Positions 35,504 through 43,023 are shown, numbered from the stretch's first letter. The stretch: 64,000 nt of DNA from Frigoriglobus tundricola (GCF_013128195.2 NZ_CP053452.2:3038001-3102000); one strand, 5' to 3'. The notes: generated by a model not told the origin, from the letters alone. Program-made: numbers and translations.

Positions 35504-36514
35504 TCAACCGAGTACCGGCTGCCGCTCGGCGATCCGGAGCCGGGTGAGCCATTCGCGCAAGAAGGCGTCGCGGGTTGCCGCCGCCGCTTCGGCCTCGTCG
35601 GGAGTGACGCGAACGAAGCGGACGCGGTCGCCCGGTCGGAGCTGGGCGAGGGCGTCGAGGTCGGCCCGGATGACGTGCGCGACTTTCGGGTACCCGCCGA
35701 TGGTCTGGCCGTCCACGCCGAGTACGACGGGCAGCCCGTCGTTTGTGACCTGCACGGCCCCCGGCGCGACGGCTTCCGATGCCAGTTCACCCGCTCGGCG
35801 CGCCAGCGGTGCTCCCTTCAGTCGCACTCCCATGCGGTTGCTCGCAGCGGACACCTCGTAGAGTCGGGTGAAGAAGGTGCCGTCGGTGAACCAGTCGCGT
35901 TGCGGACCGTCGAGGACGCGGAGCGAAGGACCCACCCCCCCGGCCCCCCTCCCTGAAGGGAGGGGGGAGCAAGACTTACCGCTGCCTTCCTCCCCTCCCT
36001 TCAGGGAGGGGCCGGGGGTGGGTTCTTCGGGACTCGGTCTTCCCCATATAAACGGCAGGCTCCGCGGTTCGGTGCGGCTCGGCGGGCACACCAGCGTGTC
36101 GCCGGTGCGGAGCGGTTCGAGCGCCGCGCGGCTGCCCAGTACCTCGGGGGCGTCGAAGCCGCCGGCCACGCACACATACGCCCGCGCGCCGGCACTCGTT
36201 CCGCCCACGCGCAGTACGTCACCCGGTTCGAGTGTGAGCGTGACACCCGCACGGACGGGGGTGCCGTTCACGGCGCTCTGGAACACTGCCCCGAAGATCA
36301 CGCACGCGGTCGGGTGATCGGCTTCGAGGGTCGGCCCCGCGAACGCCACTTCGACCGCCACGGCATCGGGCGGATTCCCGACGAGGGCGTTACCCAGAAT
36401 GAACGCGGCGCGATCCGCGGCGCCACCGAGCGGCACGCCGAGTGAGCGGCTGCGGGGGCGGCCGAAATCGACCAGGAGCGACTGGAGCCCGGGTGCGCGG
36501 ACCACCAGGCTCAT
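35504..36514 (-). CDS. pxpC: 5-oxoprolinase subunit C (biotin-dependent carboxyltransferase family)
   Basis: 336 residues with PxpC features: GRPRSRSLGVPLGGAADRAA, FAGPTLEADHPT, AVNGTPVRAGVTLTLEPGDVL, GARAYVCVAGGFD, and RMGVRLKGAPL near the end. The subunit works with PxpA and PxpB to hydrolyse 5-oxoproline to glutamate using ATP. A 94-bp palindromic repeat (35930-36023) lies inside the gene and adds about 31 Gly/Pro/Ser-rich residues without breaking the frame. The stop overlaps the pxpA start by 4 bases (ATGA). Confidence 0.85.
   Translation of the reverse strand: MSLVVRAPGLQSLLVDFGRPRSRSLGVPLGGAADRAAFILGNALVGNPPDAVAVEVAFAGPTLEADHPTACVIFGAVFQSAVNGTPVRAGVTLTLEPGDVLRVGGTSAGARAYVCVAGGFDAPEVLGSRAALEPLRTGDTLVCPPSRTEPRSLPFIWGRPSPEEPTPGPSLKGGEEGSGKSCSPLPSGRGAGGVGPSLRVLDGPQRDWFTDGTFFTRLYEVSAASNRMGVRLKGAPLARRAGELASEAVAPGAVQVTNDGLPVVLGVDGQTIGGYPKVAHVIRADLDALAQLRPGDRVRFVRVTPDEAEAAAATRDAFLREWLTRLRIAERQPVLG
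35930..36023. repeat. C-rich palindromic element inserted in pxpC
   Basis: Two near-identical arms in inverted order, each containing CCCACCCCC..GGCCCC and CTCCCTGAAGGGAGGGG, flank a short centre. The same word CCCTCCCTGAAGGGA occurs at 45415-45430. The element is inside the pxpC coding frame, which stays open through it. Confidence 0.8.
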
Positions 36515-37206
36515 GCGAACGCCTTCAGCGTGACGCCGCGGGCCAGCAGCGAGCGGCGCACCGCCGTTGCGAAGGCAATCGCTTGTGGGTTGTCGCCGTG
36601 AACGCAGACCGTCTGGACGTGCTTCTCACGCACCAGCCACTCCACCTGCGCCACGGCCTCGTGAGGGTCGTGAACGAACGCGTCCGGCTGGTCGCGCGGC
36701 ACGAGCGAACCGTCGGGCCGGTAGCGGCGGTCCGCGAAGCCCTCGCGGATGAACACGACCTGCTCGTGGCACGCGGCTTCGAGTTCCGAGCCCGGGAGCC
36801 CGACGACGGGCAACTGGAGCTGCACGGCGGCGATCACGAAGAGGGCCGCGATCTGCCGGTCGCGGCACGCCTGGTTGTAGAGCGCGCCGTGCGGCTTGAC
36901 GTACGCCACACTCATGTTGAGCGCGGCCGTCATCGCGTAAAGCGCCCCGAGCTGATAGATGCACAGCGAGACGAGGTCCTGGTTGCTGAGCGCCAGTTCG
37001 CGGCGGCCGAAGTGCTCGCGGTCCGCGTAGCCGGGGTGGGCCCCGACCGCCACGCCGAACTTGTTCGCTAGCGCGAGCGTTTTTGCGATTTCTGACGGCC
37101 CGCCGGCGTGGAGCCCGCAGCACACGTTCGCGGAGGTGACGAGCGGCATCAGCTCGGCGTCGAAGCCGGCCCCTTCGCCGAGGTCCGCGTTCAGGTCGAT
37201 TTCCAT
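36511..37206 (-). CDS. pxpA: 5-oxoprolinase subunit A (LamB/YcsF family)
   Basis: 231 residues; family length about 245. Signatures: IDLNADLGEGAG, ANVCCGLHAGGPSEI, VGAHPGYADREHFGRRE, VKPHGALYN and VCVHGDN. It is the catalytic partner of PxpC in the Pxp complex. The pxpB gene (KipI-like) that usually sits beside these two is missing here. It starts 47 bases after the manA stop on the same strand. Confidence 0.9.
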   Translation of the reverse strand: MEIDLNADLGEGAGFDAELMPLVTSANVCCGLHAGGPSEIAKTLALANKFGVAVGAHPGYADREHFGRRELALSNQDLVSLCIYQLGALYAMTAALNMSVAYVKPHGALYNQACRDRQIAALFVIAAVQLQLPVVGLPGSELEAACHEQVVFIREGFADRRYRPDGSLVPRDQPDAFVHDPHEAVAQVEWLVREKHVQTVCVHGDNPQAIAFATAVRRSLLARGVTLKAFA

Positions 37207-37252
37207 GATGTGCCCCGATCGCCGCTCCTGTGCTCCGCCGTTGATGACGATT

Positions 37253-38248
37253 TCACTCCGGCAGCCCGCACTCGAGGAGTGTGACCGGCTCCGCCGGGAG
37301 CGCGATGCACGCGCCCACCTCCGCCGGGAGCAGGAACACGTCGCCGGTGCGGAACGCGTACCGCGCGCCGCGCGACTCCAGTTCGCCGCTGCCCTTCACA
37401 CACACCACGGCCCGGCAGCGGTTCGCGGCGCCCACCCGGAACGGCACCTGTGCCGTGAACCGCTCAAGCGCGAAGTAGGCGCACGTCACCAGCCCCTCGC
37501 GCCGCACGCCGTCGCCGACGGCGACCGCCGGACCGACCGGCGGGCACGGCCCGCGCTGGAAGTCGGCACACGCCAGCCCCTCGTCGATGTGGAGCGGTCG
37601 CGGCTGCTTCGTTTTCGCGTCCACGCGGTCCCAGTCGTAGAGCCGGTACGTGATGTCGCTCGTCTGCTGTACTTCGAAGAGGAGCAGGTCGGCGCCGATG
37701 GCGTGGACGGTGCCGGCCTCAAGGAACACGCAGTCGCCGGGCTTCGGCGTGAACGCGTGGAGCGTCTTCGGGGCGGCCTTCTCGGCGAGCGCGGTGCAGA
37801 AATCGGCGGCGGAGACGCCCTCCGCGAACCCGGCGTAGAGGCGGCTGGTGGCGGGGTCGGCGTCGAGGACCACCCACGCTTCGGTCTTACCGAACTTGCC
37901 GGGGCCGAGTTTCGCCGCCTGCTCGTCGTTCGGGTGGACCTGGACGGACAGCTCCTGCCGCGCGTCGAGGAACTTTAGGAGCAGCGGGAACCGCCCCTGT
38001 GGCGTTTTCGCGGCGCCGACGATGCGGGCGGGGTCGGCGGCCATCAGCTCGCGCAGCGTGCGCCCGGCGAGCGGGCCGTCGGCCACGCGGCTCGGGCTGC
38101 CGTCCACATCGCTGAGGACCCACGCCTCACCGATCGGATCGTCGTGATCGACCGTGCGGTTGAGGTACGCGGGGAGCCGGCGCCCGCCCCAGAGGTTCGT
38201 GGTGAAGATCGGTTCGAACCGCAGCGGGTACAGTGGTGAAAGTCCCAT
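37253..38248 (-). CDS. manA: Class I mannose-6-phosphate isomerase
   Basis: 331 residues. The cupin core is shown by LLKFLDARQELSVQVHPND (zinc ligands Gln and His), KTEAWVVLDADP (Glu ligand), FTPKPGDCVFLEAGTVHAIG (His ligand) and YRLYDWDR. The enzyme interconverts fructose 6-phosphate and mannose 6-phosphate for glycan building blocks. The ATG at 38248 gives GLSPLYPLRFEPIFTTNLWGG, the family start. It may be co-transcribed with pxpA and pxpC. Confidence 0.92.
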   Translation of the reverse strand: MGLSPLYPLRFEPIFTTNLWGGRRLPAYLNRTVDHDDPIGEAWVLSDVDGSPSRVADGPLAGRTLRELMAADPARIVGAAKTPQGRFPLLLKFLDARQELSVQVHPNDEQAAKLGPGKFGKTEAWVVLDADPATSRLYAGFAEGVSAADFCTALAEKAAPKTLHAFTPKPGDCVFLEAGTVHAIGADLLLFEVQQTSDITYRLYDWDRVDAKTKQPRPLHIDEGLACADFQRGPCPPVGPAVAVGDGVRREGLVTCAYFALERFTAQVPFRVGAANRCRAVVCVKGSGELESRGARYAFRTGDVFLLPAEVGACIALPAEPVTLLECGLPE

Positions 38249-38562
38249 TCGAGTTCCAATTCCGGTCGCGGGCGGCGAACGCAGGACGAGCCCCGGTCTC
38301 CGTTCCGGGCATGGCACACGCCGCTACGACCGCGCCCCCTAATTTGCGCTCACCGCGCACCCCAATTAGAGTACGCCGCCAGGCGCCTCTTCACAACGCA
38401 ACATCGGGCGCAAGCCGGCCCCCGCGGCGAGCGAGTCGAGCGAAATTCACCGTGCCCAGAGCGGCCGGATCGCATCCGCAATAATTCGGCGCACAGCGCG
38501 AACCATCCGGCGCGCGCCGCGTCTATGTATGTGACCGCTTCACTTATGTTGAAAGCCAGCCA
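38249..38562. other. Intergenic stretch upstream of manA
   Basis: 314 bases. No gene is seen apart from the small frame starting at 38563. Promoters for manA (minus) and for the small frame (plus) should lie here; the segment 38495-38545 is the least GC-rich part. Confidence 0.4.
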
Positions 38563-38673
38563 ATGAGCCGCTTCATGAAACGACCCGTGAACCCCCAACA
38601 GCCGCGGCAACAGCGCGGACGCGGGTTCGGGCCGTTTTTTAATCCGAATCCCATTCGCACCTCCACCGGATGA
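38563..38673 (+). CDS. Possible 36-residue basic peptide with its own terminator
   Basis: A short frame reads MSRFMKRPVNPQQPRQQRGR and then a Gly/Phe/Asn/Pro-rich tail GFGPFFNPNPIRTSTG. A strong hairpin with T-tract follows after 21 bases, which supports a transcript ending here. The ribosome binding site is weak, and a later ATG at 38575 is possible. Could equally be a small RNA with a chance frame. Confidence 0.4.
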   Translation: MSRFMKRPVNPQQPRQQRGRGFGPFFNPNPIRTSTG

Positions 38674-38694
38674 CGCCACACCCGCAGGGTTCCG

Positions 38695-38745
38695 CACCCG
38701 CGGCCGGGCGTCTCCTCAGTGAGGTGCCCGGCCGCGGGTGTTTTT
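38695..38745 (+). terminator. Rho-independent terminator
   Basis: 15-bp perfect stem (38695-38709 with 38726-38740) around a 16-base loop, directly followed by TTTTTATT. It isolates the upstream region from the tRNA array. Confidence 0.85.
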
Positions 38746-38764
38746 ATTGGTTGCGATCTCACAC

Positions 38765-38838
38765 AGCGGTGTGGAGCCGAATGGTAAGGCGGCGCTCTGT
38801 TAAAGCGCAATTTGTAGGTTCGATTCCTACCACCGCTG
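38765..38838 (+). tRNA. tRNA-Asn (GTT)
   Basis: Acceptor AGCGGTG/CACCGCT, anticodon loop CTGTTAA, T arm GTAGG-TTCGATT-CCTAC, discriminator G. No CCA encoded. First gene of the array. Confidence 0.9.
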
Positions 38839-38851
38839 CTCGTTGATGTAT

Positions 38852-38926
38852 TGCCGGGGATTCAGTGCTGGTACTGATGCCACCCTCTGAAGGTGGACGC
38901 CGCTGGTTCGATTCCAGCCCCGGCAA
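38852..38926 (+). tRNA. tRNA-Gln (CTG)
   Basis: Acceptor TGCCGGG/CCCGGCA, anticodon stem CCACC/GGTGG with loop CTCTGAA, T arm GCTGG-TTCGATT-CCAGC. The U1-A72 pair is typical for tRNA-Gln. Confidence 0.88.
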
Positions 38927-38944
38927 CCTGGAAGGCGCGGAACT

Positions 38945-38999
38945 CGGAGCGCGGAGTGAAAGACAGAGCGGATGCCATTTCCGTTCACTCCGCGCTCCG
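38945..38999. repeat. Inverted repeat between the two tRNA-Gln genes
   Basis: Perfect 16-base arms, 38945-38960 and 38984-38999, around a 23-base loop. It separates two tRNA genes that otherwise lie close together. Confidence 0.7.
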
Positions 39000-39029
39000 C
39001 CCTCCGGGTTCCGCGCTCGAATCACGGAC

Positions 39030-39105
39030 TCCGGGGGATTCAGTGCTGGATACTGTTGCCACCCTTTGAAGGTGGAGGTCGCAGGTTCGATTCCTGCCCC
39101 CGGAA
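39030..39105 (+). tRNA. tRNA-Gln (TTG)
   Basis: Acceptor TCCGGGG/CCCCGGA, anticodon loop CTTTGAA with stem CCACC/GGTGG, T arm GCAGG-TTCGATT-CCTGC. Its D and anticodon arms are nearly identical to the CTG gene, suggesting duplication. Confidence 0.9.
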
Positions 39106-39110
39106 CTCGT

Positions 39111-39183
39111 GCCTCGCACGCTTCAATGGCGAAGCCGCCGGCTTTTAACCGGCAGACGCAGGGTTCGATCCCCTGGCGAGGTA
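39111..39183 (+). tRNA. tRNA-Lys (TTT)
   Basis: Acceptor GCCTCGC/GCGAGGT (G1-U72 wobble), anticodon stem GCCGG/CCGGC with loop CTTTTAA, T arm CAGGG-TTCGATC-CCCTG. It begins 5 bases after the preceding tRNA. Confidence 0.85.
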
Positions 39184-39194
39184 CTGGTCGGTTG

Positions 39195-39267
39195 CTCGGT
39201 GAAGCTAACACGGTTGAAGCGCCGCGCTGAAAACGCGGAGGAGCTGGTTCGACTCCAGCCGCCGGGA
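39195..39267 (+). tRNA. tRNA-Phe (GAA)
   Basis: Anticodon stem CCGCG/CGCGG with loop CTGAAAA, T arm GCTGG-TTCGACT-CCAGC. The acceptor CTCGGTG/CGCCGGG contains two G-U pairs. Confidence 0.82.
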
Positions 39268-39285
39268 CTCGGGAAGAGGTGACGT

Positions 39286-39357
39286 GCGTTCGTGAGGTCA
39301 GCGGCAGCCTGCCTGGTTCCCAACCAGGACGCGCGGGTTCAAATCCCGCCGAACGCT
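39286..39357 (+). tRNA. tRNA-Gly (CCC)
   Basis: Acceptor GCGTTCG/CGAACGC, anticodon stem CCTGG/CCAGG with loop TTCCCAA, T arm GCGGG-TTCAAAT-CCCGC, discriminator T. Confidence 0.88.
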
Positions 39358-39412
39358 CTGCCCGGAGTCGGGGTTCGCGGTGCGGTCAGGGGTCGCGTGT
39401 CTGCGGGTCGTT

Positions 39413-39484
39413 CACGATGTGGGTCAAAGGTTGACCGCGGGTTTCGGGAACCCGTTCATGCAGGTTCGAGTCCTGCCATCCTGA
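39413..39484 (+). tRNA. tRNA-Pro (CGG)
   Basis: Anticodon stem CGGGT/ACCCG with loop TTCGGGA, T arm GCAGG-TTCGAGT-CCTGC. The acceptor CACGATG/CATCCTG has a C-C mismatch at the third pair, so the gene may be decaying. Confidence 0.78.
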
Positions 39485-39493
39485 CTGCTTGAA

Positions 39494-39567
39494 CAGGGTG
39501 TAGCTCAGCTTGGTAGAGCGCTCGGCTTGGGACCGAGAGGGCGGGGGTTCGAGTCCCTCCACCTTGA
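39494..39567 (+). tRNA. tRNA-Pro (TGG)
   Basis: Acceptor CAGGGTG/CACCTTG, anticodon stem CTCGG/CCGAG with loop CTTGGGA, a regular D arm, T arm GGGGG-TTCGAGT-CCCTC. Looks fully functional. Confidence 0.9.
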
Positions 39568-39574
39568 CTGTTAC

Positions 39575-39643
39575 GCACCGTCCGACGGTAGCGGCGCTGG
39601 GCCTCCGAAGCTCGGCCGGCTGGTTCGACTCCAGCACGGTGTA
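39575..39643 (+). tRNA. tRNA-Arg (CCG), short D arm
   Basis: Acceptor GCACCGT/ACGGTGT, anticodon stem TGGGC/GCTCG with loop CTCCGAA, T arm GCTGG-TTCGACT-CCAGC. Only 69 bases because the D region (CCGACGGTAGCGG) folds into a 3-bp stem. Confidence 0.8.
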
Positions 39644-39651
39644 CTGATCGC

Positions 39652-39724
39652 GGGTCGGAAGCTGATATGGCACAGCGGCGGGCCGTTAACCCGCGTGGAG
39701 TGGGTTCGATTCCCACCCGACCCT
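39652..39724 (+). tRNA. tRNA-Asn (GTT)-like with C33
   Basis: Acceptor GGGTCGG/CCGACCC, D stem GCTG/CAGC, anticodon stem GCGGG/CCCGC with loop CCGTTAA, T arm GTGGG-TTCGATT-CCCAC. The nearly universal U33 is C, and its body differs from the Asn gene at 38765. Confidence 0.78.
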
Positions 39725-39740
39725 CTGGTTCGGAGAACGT

Positions 39741-39810
39741 GCCCCGTCCGACGGCTGCGGCGCTGGGTCTACGAAGCCCGGTTGTGAAGGTTCGACTCCT
39801 TCACGGGGTA
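39741..39810 (+). tRNA. tRNA-Arg (ACG), short D arm
   Basis: Acceptor GCCCCGT/ACGGGGT, anticodon stem TGGGT/GCCCG with loop CTACGAA, T arm GAAGG-TTCGACT-CCTTC. 70 bases, with the same shortened D arm as the other Arg gene. Its 3' end abuts the amidohydrolase stop codon. Confidence 0.82.
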
Positions 39811-39811
39811 C

Positions 39812-40999
39812 TCACGTTCGCCACTCGCCGCGGAACAGCGTGCGGCGGTCGCCGGCGTGGTCCGCGAAGAGGAGGTCGTGCGGATCGGTGGCGTCCGCGT
39901 TCGGGAGCGGCGCCACCACGAAATCGGCGCTCTTGCCGGCTTCGAGGCTGCCGGTTTCGTTCTCCCAACCGAGCGCCTCGGCGCCGGAGAGCGTGACCAT
40001 CCGGAGGAGTTGCGCGCCGGGGAAGTCGGGGTAACGCGACCGCACGAACCGCGCGTCCGCGAGGACGTCGAGGTCCGGGTTGGACGCGAGGCTGTCCGTG
40101 CCCAGGCACACGCGCACGCCGCGTGCGAGGAACTCGCGGAACGGGTGCGGCGGGTGCCCGAACGCCGCGTGCGTGCGGGGGCAGTAGCAGATCGACTGGT
40201 TTGACTTCAGTTTGGTGCCGTGAGGAAGATAGTTCCCATGCGCAAAGAGAACATGGCGCGCACGCTGAGTTCGCCACAGGATGAACCGCAGTGAATCGGC
40301 AATACGCTCCGGCTCCCAGATGCCCAGAGATTCGAGAAAGGTGCGGAACGGTCCGGACCGGTTTTCGATGAGTTCCATCTCGGCTGGTGATTCCGCGAGG
40401 TGAACGGTCATCGTCCAACCCTGTGAAGCGGCCAGTCGAATCAGTGGGCCGCTCGCGCTGTAAGGCGCATGGGGGCTAACAGCGGTCCGACAAGTGACCG
40501 AATCAATGCGGTCTCGTCGCCACAGGATCAGTGCGTTCGACGCCTCGGTAAAACGCGCGACGGACAGCCCGATCAGTTCGCGGAACACGACGGCCCGCGT
40601 ATCTGCCGCCGCGAGCGCGTCCCAGCTCGCGCCTTCGGACGCGATGTCACCGATGAGCGTCGTGCCGAAGCGCAGGCATTCGGCCAGTCCGGCGCGGATG
40701 TCGGCCTGGGTCTGCTCGGGTGTGCGCGTTCGGCGGTACGCGATCACGCCGCGGAGCCAGTCCGTGAAGTGGTCCGGGTCCGTCGGCGGGATCAGCCCGC
40801 GTGCGCCGCTGAGGTCGAGGTGCGTGTGCGGGTTCACGAACCCGGGGACGATCGCGGCGTTGCCGAAGTCCTCATCCGGGGTGCGCGTGCCGTGCGGATC
40901 GACCGCCTCGATCCGGTCGTCACGCACCGTGACGGTGCCATTCGGTAGCGGCGCCCCGCAGACGGGGAACACCCAGCGCGCGGTGTACGTTCGTGACAT
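39812..40999 (-). CDS. Amidohydrolase-family deaminase
   Basis: 395 residues from the ATG at 40999. Metal-dependent hydrolase motifs are clear: IVPGFVNPHTHLDLSG (HxH), TVHLAESPAEME (third His), and GTDSLASNPDLDV (metal Asp). It fits the cytosine/SAH/guanine deaminase group (MtaD-like). In planctomycetes a similar enzyme deaminates aminodeoxyfutalosine for menaquinone synthesis, but that role is only inferred. It is convergent with the tRNA array and divergent from tRNA-Ile, 13 bases from its start codon. Confidence 0.85.
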   Translation of the reverse strand: MSRTYTARWVFPVCGAPLPNGTVTVRDDRIEAVDPHGTRTPDEDFGNAAIVPGFVNPHTHLDLSGARGLIPPTDPDHFTDWLRGVIAYRRTRTPEQTQADIRAGLAECLRFGTTLIGDIASEGASWDALAAADTRAVVFRELIGLSVARFTEASNALILWRRDRIDSVTCRTAVSPHAPYSASGPLIRLAASQGWTMTVHLAESPAEMELIENRSGPFRTFLESLGIWEPERIADSLRFILWRTQRARHVLFAHGNYLPHGTKLKSNQSICYCPRTHAAFGHPPHPFREFLARGVRVCLGTDSLASNPDLDVLADARFVRSRYPDFPGAQLLRMVTLSGAEALGWENETGSLEAGKSADFVVAPLPNADATDPHDLLFADHAGDRRTLFRGEWRT

Positions 41000-41012
41000 G
41001 AAGGTGCAATAC

Positions 41013-41084
41013 AGGTCGGTCGCCAAGTGGTAAGGCCCGCGTCTGATAAGCGCGGTATCGTGGGTTCGATCCCCACCCGACCTA
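41013..41084 (+). tRNA. tRNA-Ile (GAT)
   Basis: Acceptor AGGTCGG/CCGACCT, anticodon stem CGCGT/GCGCG with loop CTGATAA, T arm GTGGG-TTCGATC-CCCAC. It lies apart from the array, upstream of the amidohydrolase, and not inside an rRNA operon as is common for tRNA-Ile(GAT). Confidence 0.9.
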
Positions 41085-41170
41085 CTCCGCAGTTTTCCTT
41101 TGTCTTTTGAGCTTTCTGCGAAACAACGGTGGTGTAACGAACGCGCAAGCAGCGGAGTCGGTTCGGGACC

Positions 41171-41271
41171 GTAGTCATCACGCTCCGCCTGATGTCCCCA
41201 ACCCGACGCGGTTCGGACGGGAGCGACCCACCGCCGACCCCAGCGGACATCACGCGGAGCGTGATGACTAC
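41171..41271. repeat. Long inverted repeat with nested palindrome
   Basis: Arms 41171-41197 and 41245-41271 match at 26 of 27 bases. The right arm carries a shorter palindrome, CATCACGC-GGA-GCGTGATG, nearly preserved in the left. It fills the gap between tRNA-Ile (+) and the glycosyltransferase (-), where no other gene is seen. Confidence 0.8.
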
Positions 41272-41320
41272 GATCAAACACCTCACAACCGGCCCTTCCG
41301 CCACCGCTTTCAACGCCACT

Positions 41321-42868
41321 TCACGCCGAACGTCGGACCGAAAGCGACGGCCACGCCACCGGCACGCGACGGTTTTCCGCACCCCTGGTCGCGCCCGAAA
41401 CGCACCGAACGCGACGGACCATCTGGGCGGTCAACCCCACGAGCAACGCCAGCAGAAGCAGCGTTCGGGTGTCCAGGAGGAACGCGCCGAAGAGCGTGGG
41501 ACCGCCGCAGACGCTCGATCCCGGCACCTGGCCGTACAGCGATTTTTCCAGGTAGCGTGGGTAGATAAAGTGGGTAACCAGGCACACGCCGAGGAACCCG
41601 GCCTGGAAGAACCGCCGGGGCCGGCGCGCGAGCGGAACCAGTGGCACGAGCGGAAGCAGCCAGAGCACGAACTGCGGCGAAAACACCTTGTTGGCGAGCA
41701 GGAAGACCAGCACGAAGACGATCAGGAAACCCGTGAACAGGTCATGGTGGGCCGCGGCCAGTTGGGTCGGCGTTCCGACCGCTGGCGGCTGTGCTGGCAC
41801 CGTCCGAAGGAGGGTCGTGAGGAACAGGCCCATCGCCCCGAGCAGCAGAACGCCCAGAACGAAGGGGGCCATCTGGGTCAGCGCCGGGGTGAGAGTCGAG
41901 ACGAGGTCGCAGCCCCCGTGCCCGCTCTCGACCGCGAGTTCGTGACCCGTTGCGTGCTTGAGTGTGCCCAGCACGGCCGCGTAGGTGGATTCGATCTCGA
42001 TGCCCCGGTCCTTGTGGTAGGTGAAGAAGACCAGCGCACGCGACCCCACGAGCAGGTAAAAGGGCAGGAAGATCAGCAGGACGAGCCCCGCCAGCGATAG
42101 CCCCCGTCCGGTGACGCTCAGGAGCAGTCGGCGCCACCCGCCGGGGGCTTCCCGGTTCGCCAGAACGGCGAGTGGCACGGAACCGATCACCCAGATCGGC
42201 GCCAGAGCAATCGGCACGACTTTGAACACAACGGCCAGCGCCAATACGAGGAGCGACCACGCCGGCCGCCGGCTGCGTGTCAGCACCCCCAGCGCGAGCA
42301 GCACCAGGGCGCTCAGTAACAGGTCGAGCCGGTCGAACGCCACCCGGCTCAGCAGGGCCAGGCCGAGGATGAAGGTGAGCACGCGCTCGCACCGGTCCAG
42401 GCGGTTGTCTCCGACCTGCCAGCCGCGGAGCAGCACGAGCAACCCGCCCAGAACGGCGAACGCGACCAGAGCCATTTCTAGACGATAGGCGACACGAAAG
42501 TTCAAACTCGGGTCCGTTGCCTGGTACTTCCCCGATAGCGCGCCCAGTGGGCTGCAATCGGGCAGGGCGCGGGCGACGGCGTCGGTGCCGAGAAAAAGTA
42601 AGACAGCCAGCGGCGGGTATTCGATGTCGTGGGCGGCGTAGACGCGCTCCAGAGACCCGGCCCGGCCGGTCTGCGCGTAGCGATAGTAGATGTCCAGGTC
42701 ACAGTCGGTGCCCCGGTACAGGAACACCCAGACCACGACGAGAGGCACGAGCGCCACCGCACCGATGGTCGGGTCGAACCGCGCAACGAGGTCGCGGAGC
42801 CAGCGATGTCCCACGACCACGGGGTTCCTCCCTGATCCCACGCGCGCTGTCCGGCACCGCCCGGACAC
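41321..42868 (-). CDS. Polytopic membrane protein, glycosyltransferase family 87-like (DUF2029)
   Basis: 515 residues with about ten hydrophobic helices. The early YRGTDCDLDIYYRYAQTGRAG carries the periplasmic Asp-x-Asp-x-Tyr-like motif of GT-C enzymes, followed by EYPPLAVLLFLG, SRVAFDRLDLLLSALVLLALG and KVFSPQFVLWLLPLVPLVPL, the last being typical for GT87/DUF2029. These transfer mannose or other sugars from polyprenyl phosphate to envelope glycans. The start is a GTG at 42868; a start further downstream cannot be excluded. Confidence 0.78.
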   Translation of the reverse strand: MSGRCRTARVGSGRNPVVVGHRWLRDLVARFDPTIGAVALVPLVVVWVFLYRGTDCDLDIYYRYAQTGRAGSLERVYAAHDIEYPPLAVLLFLGTDAVARALPDCSPLGALSGKYQATDPSLNFRVAYRLEMALVAFAVLGGLLVLLRGWQVGDNRLDRCERVLTFILGLALLSRVAFDRLDLLLSALVLLALGVLTRSRRPAWSLLVLALAVVFKVVPIALAPIWVIGSVPLAVLANREAPGGWRRLLLSVTGRGLSLAGLVLLIFLPFYLLVGSRALVFFTYHKDRGIEIESTYAAVLGTLKHATGHELAVESGHGGCDLVSTLTPALTQMAPFVLGVLLLGAMGLFLTTLLRTVPAQPPAVGTPTQLAAAHHDLFTGFLIVFVLVFLLANKVFSPQFVLWLLPLVPLVPLARRPRRFFQAGFLGVCLVTHFIYPRYLEKSLYGQVPGSSVCGGPTLFGAFLLDTRTLLLLALLVGLTAQMVRRVRCVSGATRGAENRRVPVAWPSLSVRRSA

Positions 42869-43023
42869 GAAGCGACGAACCGAGCGCAGTTGCGCGCCGG
42901 CCTGAATGCTCGCGGATCAGATCGGTTCGCTGCGGGACAAAACTGATTTCATTCCGAGATCGCGAAAGAGATCGAGAGACGGGGTTCGCTGTTTTGTGCG
43001 AAGGGACGGCGGATTTGTCGCGG

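Noticed and set aside
38765..39810. tRNA array considered as a CRISPR-like repeat array
   Set aside because: The units fold as distinct tRNAs with different anticodons, and there are no identical repeats with unique spacers.
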